This document shows positions 61,521 through 64,000 of a stretch of DNA of 64,000 bases, piece by piece (position 1 is the first letter of the stretch; each line of letters begins with the position of its first letter). The stretch comes from Hyphomonadaceae bacterium. GTDB taxonomy: Bacteria > Pseudomonadota > Alphaproteobacteria > Caulobacterales > Aquidulcibacteraceae. Both the position numbers and the translations under genes were made by a program. Location of the stretch: NCBI GenBank assembly GCA_016791425.1, contig JAEUMQ010000013.1, positions 62,001-126,000 of the forward strand. The letters run 5' to 3'. Under the pieces are notes generated by a model, which saw nothing but the letters and a program-made list of their open reading frames with translations, had not been told where the DNA came from and did not search any database.

Positions 61521-63797
61521 ATGGCGGCGCAGCAGAAGCGGCTCATGGCCCAGAAATCCGGGACTCAAGCGCCCGATCCAGCGCCCCATGCGGGCAAGGA
61601 ACCCAGGGGCCGCGGCTTGCTGGGAGGGCTGTTCGGCCTCAAATCCCGGGAGACCTCCAAGCCATCTTCTCCACAACCAGCCCCAGCGCCCGCGCCCCCT
61701 GCGACGCCCCCGGCCCTTGCCGCGACGACGCCGAAGCCGGCAGAACCCGCCCCCGCGAAGGCCCCAAAAGCCGAAGCCAAACCGAAAGCCGCACCGCAGA
61801 ACGCCGTGAACAAACCCGCTCCCAAAGCCAAAACCGCCGAGCTCCCGCTTTCCGAGGGCGCCTACACCGCCAAGGACATCGAGGTCCTGGAGGGCCTGGA
61901 GCCCGTCCGCCGACGGCCGGGCATGTATATCGGCGGCATCGACGAGCGCGCGCTGCACCACCTCTTCGCCGAGGTGCTCGACAACTCGATGGACGAGGCC
62001 GTCGCCGGCTTCGCCGACCGCATCGAAGTGGAATACATGGCCGACGGAACATTGTCGGTCGCCGATAACGGCCGCGGCATCCCGATCGATCCGCACCCGA
62101 AATTCCCGAAGAAGTCCGCGCTCGAAGTGATCCTCACCACCCTGCACGCGGGCGGCAAATTCTCGGACAAAGTCTACCACACGTCCGGCGGCCTCCACGG
62201 CGTCGGCGTCTCGGTCGTGAACGCGCTCTCCGATCGCCTCGAAGTCGAAGTCGCCCGCGATCGCCTGCTCTACGGCCAATCCTATTCGCGCGGCGCGCCG
62301 CAAGGCCCGTTGAAGCAGATCGGCACGGCGCACAATCGCCGCGGCACCACCGTCCGCTTTCATCCGGACTCGGAGATTTTCGGGCCCAACGTCGCCTTCA
62401 AGCCCTCGCGCCTCTTCCAGCTCGCGCGCTCGAAAGCCTATCTCCATCGCGGCGTCGAGATCCGCTGGAAATGCGCGCCCGAGCGCCTGAAGGAAGGCGA
62501 TACGACGCCTGCCGAAGCGGTCTTCCACTTCCCGAACGGCCTCAAGGACTTCCTCACCGATCTCATCAAGGAGAAGAAGGCCGTCCTGCCCGAGCCCTTC
62601 TTCGGCAAGACCGAGAAGGAGAACGGTCACGGGCGCTGCGAATGGGCGGTGGCCTGGATCACCGACGGCTTCGGCGAAGCCGACGGCTTCCTCCGCTCCT
62701 ATTGCAACACGATCCCGACGCCCGACGGCGGCTTCCATGAGCAAGGCATGCGCGCCGCCCTCTCGAAGGGCCTGAAGGCCTACGCCGAGCTCATCGGCGA
62801 CCGCAAAGCCAGTCTCATCTCGCCCGAAGACGTGATGGGCACCGGCGCCGCGATCGTCTCGGTGTTCATCCGCGATCCACAATTCGAAGGTCAGACCAAA
62901 GGCCGCCTCGTCTCAACCGAAGCGGCGAAGATCGTCGAGCAGGCCGTCCGCGATCCCTTCGATCATTGGCTCGCCGCGCGCCCGAACGATTCAAAACGCC
63001 TGCTCGACTGGGTCATTCAGCAGGCCGAAGAGCGCATCAAGAAACGCAAGGAAAAGGAAGTCTCGCGCCAGAACGCGACGCGCCGCCTCCGCCTGCCCGG
63101 CAAGCTCGCCGATTGCTCGCGCGGCAACGCCAACGGCACGGAGATCTTCATCGTCGAAGGCGATTCCGCCGGCGGCTCCGCCAAGCAGGCGCGTGATCGC
63201 GAGACGCAGGCCATCCTCCCGCTGCGCGGCAAGATTCTCAACGTCGCCAGCGCCGGCGGCGACAAGCTCGCCTCCAACGCCGAGCTCGCCGATCTCACGC
63301 TCGCCCTTGGTTGCGGCACAGGCGCGAAATTCCGCACGGAAGATCTGCGCTACGAGCGCGTCATCATCATGACCGACGCCGACGTCGACGGCGCCCACAT
63401 CGCCTCGCTGCTCATCACCTTCTTCCATCGCCAGACGCCCGGCCTCATTCGCTCCGGCCGCCTCTTCCTCGCGATGCCGCCGCTCTACCGCCTCACCAGC
63501 GGCAAGACCTCGATCTACGCCCGCGACGAAGCGCACAAGGCCCAACTGGAAGCGACAACCTTCAAAGGCAAGAAGCCCGACGTCTCCCGCTTCAAGGGCC
63601 TCGGCGAAATGATGCCCGCCGATCTGAAGCAGACGACGATGAACCCGCTCACCCGCACGCTCGCCCGCGTCGTCCTCGACGAAGACGAGATGCCGGATTT
63701 CGAAGCGCTCGTCGAAACGCTCATGGGCCGCAAGCCCGAGCTGCGCTTCAACTACATCCAAAAGAACGCCAAGTTCGTTGAGGAAGTCGACGTCTGA
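61521..63797 (+). CDS. parE: DNA topoisomerase IV subunit B with long N-terminal extension
   Basis: 758 residues from MAAQQKRLMAQKSG. Residues about 1-112 are Pro/Ala/Lys-rich and probably disordered, not part of the usual enzyme. The GHKL ATPase domain starts AYTAKDIEVLEGLEPVRRRP and contains VLDNSMDEA, DNGRGIP and TSGGLHGVGVSVVNALS. The TOPRIM part has EGDSAGGSAKQARD and IIMTDADVDGAHI, followed by LPLRGKILNV and the ParE-type C-terminus. With ParC it unlinks daughter chromosomes. A start eight codons downstream is possible; the frame is also open upstream, across the divergent DUF pair. Confidence 0.93.
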   Translation: MAAQQKRLMAQKSGTQAPDPAPHAGKEPRGRGLLGGLFGLKSRETSKPSSPQPAPAPAPPATPPALAATTPKPAEPAPAKAPKAEAKPKAAPQNAVNKPAPKAKTAELPLSEGAYTAKDIEVLEGLEPVRRRPGMYIGGIDERALHHLFAEVLDNSMDEAVAGFADRIEVEYMADGTLSVADNGRGIPIDPHPKFPKKSALEVILTTLHAGGKFSDKVYHTSGGLHGVGVSVVNALSDRLEVEVARDRLLYGQSYSRGAPQGPLKQIGTAHNRRGTTVRFHPDSEIFGPNVAFKPSRLFQLARSKAYLHRGVEIRWKCAPERLKEGDTTPAEAVFHFPNGLKDFLTDLIKEKKAVLPEPFFGKTEKENGHGRCEWAVAWITDGFGEADGFLRSYCNTIPTPDGGFHEQGMRAALSKGLKAYAELIGDRKASLISPEDVMGTGAAIVSVFIRDPQFEGQTKGRLVSTEAAKIVEQAVRDPFDHWLAARPNDSKRLLDWVIQQAEERIKKRKEKEVSRQNATRRLRLPGKLADCSRGNANGTEIFIVEGDSAGGSAKQARDRETQAILPLRGKILNVASAGGDKLASNAELADLTLALGCGTGAKFRTEDLRYERVIIMTDADVDGAHIASLLITFFHRQTPGLIRSGRLFLAMPPLYRLTSGKTSIYARDEAHKAQLEATTFKGKKPDVSRFKGLGEMMPADLKQTTMNPLTRTLARVVLDEDEMPDFEALVETLMGRKPELRFNYIQKNAKFVEEVDV

Positions 63798-63818
63798 CGC
63801 GGCAAAACGGAGCGCTTT

Positions 63819-63871
63819 CCTCCCCCGTTCACGGGGGAGGTGGCGGCCAAAGGCCGGCGGAGGGGGCGCAG
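63819..63871 (+). repeat. Dispersed double-hairpin intergenic repeat, copy C
   Basis: A perfect 9-bp hairpin (CCTCCCCCG, TTCA, CGGGGGAGG), then a second (GGCC, AAA, GGCC) and GGCGGAGGGGGCGCAG. Nearly identical to copy B at 39949. It lies 21 bases after the parE stop. Confidence 0.85.
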
Positions 63872-63877
63872 CAGCGC

Positions 63878-63907
63878 TTGCCTGACCACCCTGACCAACC
63901 ATATAGT
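63878..63907 (+). promoter_or_regulatory. Candidate promoter of the antitoxin gene
   Basis: TTGCCT, an 18-base spacer, and TATAGT. Only 5 bases separate the -10 element from the ATG at 63913, so a transcript from it would be leaderless. The spacer contains a direct repeat (CTGACCACC, CTGACCAAC) at 10-base spacing that could be an operator. Confidence 0.4.
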
Positions 63908-63912
63908 CACCC

Positions 63913-64000
63913 ATGACCATCACGGTGAACATCGCCGAGGCCAAGGCGCGCTTGTCCGCCCTTATCGAAGCAGCAGAGCGCGGCGAAGAGATCATCCTCG
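63913..64000 (+). CDS. Phd/YefM-family antitoxin, N-terminal part only
   Basis: 29 codons before the window edge, reading MTITVNIAEAKARLSALIEA and then AERGEEIIL. This is the standard DNA-binding start of type II antitoxins of the Phd/YefM family (VNIAEAKARLSALIE). A toxin gene, often of PIN/VapC type, would be expected just beyond the window. Confidence 0.85.
   Translation, partial: MTITVNIAEAKARLSALIEAAERGEEIIL

Noticed and set aside
39903-63871. Repeats considered as a CRISPR array or insertion-sequence ends
   Set aside because: Copies are far apart, not regularly spaced, and no cas gene, transposase or target-site duplication is seen.

Overview
The window is about 64 kb of very GC-rich, densely coding chromosome. 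Gene content, family types and order fit an alphaproteobacterium, most likely Caulobacterales or a near relative (Hyphomonadaceae-like). The evidence is a run of housekeeping genes in the order usual for that group: eno, pyrG, secG, tpiA, a PpiD-type chaperone, the trp genes, lexA, comEC, gltX, gltA, then lpxB-lpxI-lpxA-fabZ-lpxD-skp-bamA-rseP-dxr-cdsA-uppS-frr-pyrH-tsf-rpsB. A GAAC-N7-GAAC SOS box of alphaproteobacterial type lies in front of lexA, and a TTAA-N7-TTAC CtrA-like box precedes an outer-membrane gene. No rRNA, tRNA, CRISPR array, insertion sequence or prophage is visible. No gene-free stretch exceeds about 300 bases; the longest (3664-3930 and 55487-55744) hold only leader sequence.

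Layout. 1-3.7 kb: a degenerate histidine kinase, enolase, two translationally coupled hypothetical genes and ribosomal protein L32. 3.9-7.7 kb: a membrane cyclase fused to an FGE-like domain, a CPBP membrane protease and two paralogous secreted GIN-domain proteins. 7.7-11.2 kb: a minus-strand operon-like run (XRE-cupin regulator, GNAT, diacylglycerol-kinase-like, metallophosphoesterase, GST). 11.3-15.0 kb: a beta-barrel protein followed at once by an exported caspase-like peptidase. 15.0-25.3 kb: mixed accessory and housekeeping genes (lipoprotein, ABM and TerB-like proteins, pyrG, secG, a pair of paralogous small secreted proteins, hemerythrin, TetR/SnoaL with a divergent hydrolase-cyclase fusion, a zinc-ribbon membrane protein, tpiA). 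25.5-34.8 kb: ppiD-trpE, then an inserted block containing a SorA/SorB-like sulfite dehydrogenase pair, then trpG-trpD-trpC-lexA.

34.8-55.5 kb is mainly envelope and translation housekeeping. comEC is minus strand, gltX and gltA are plus strand, and a long minus-strand block then makes lipid A precursors, builds outer-membrane proteins (BamA, Skp, RseP), makes isoprenoid and phospholipid precursors (Dxr, UppS, CdsA) and supplies UMP kinase, ribosome recycling factor, EF-Ts and S2.

55.7-60.7 kb is the most unusual region. It is one tightly packed minus-strand run of two Tat-exported proteins and a lipoprotein that share a C-terminal domain I do not recognise, followed by a membrane-anchored TIR-domain protein, an alpha/beta hydrolase and a GFA-type enzyme. 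60.7-61.4 kb is a DUF4160/DUF2442-HTH pair with a perfect palindrome next to its start. The window ends with parE, which carries a long Pro/Ala/Lys-rich N-terminal extension, and the first codons of a Phd/YefM-type antitoxin.

A GC-rich double-hairpin repeat of about 50 bp is scattered between genes (best copies at 34789, 39949 and 63819). It appears to have contributed coding sequence to the C-terminus, and possibly the N-terminus, of ComEC.
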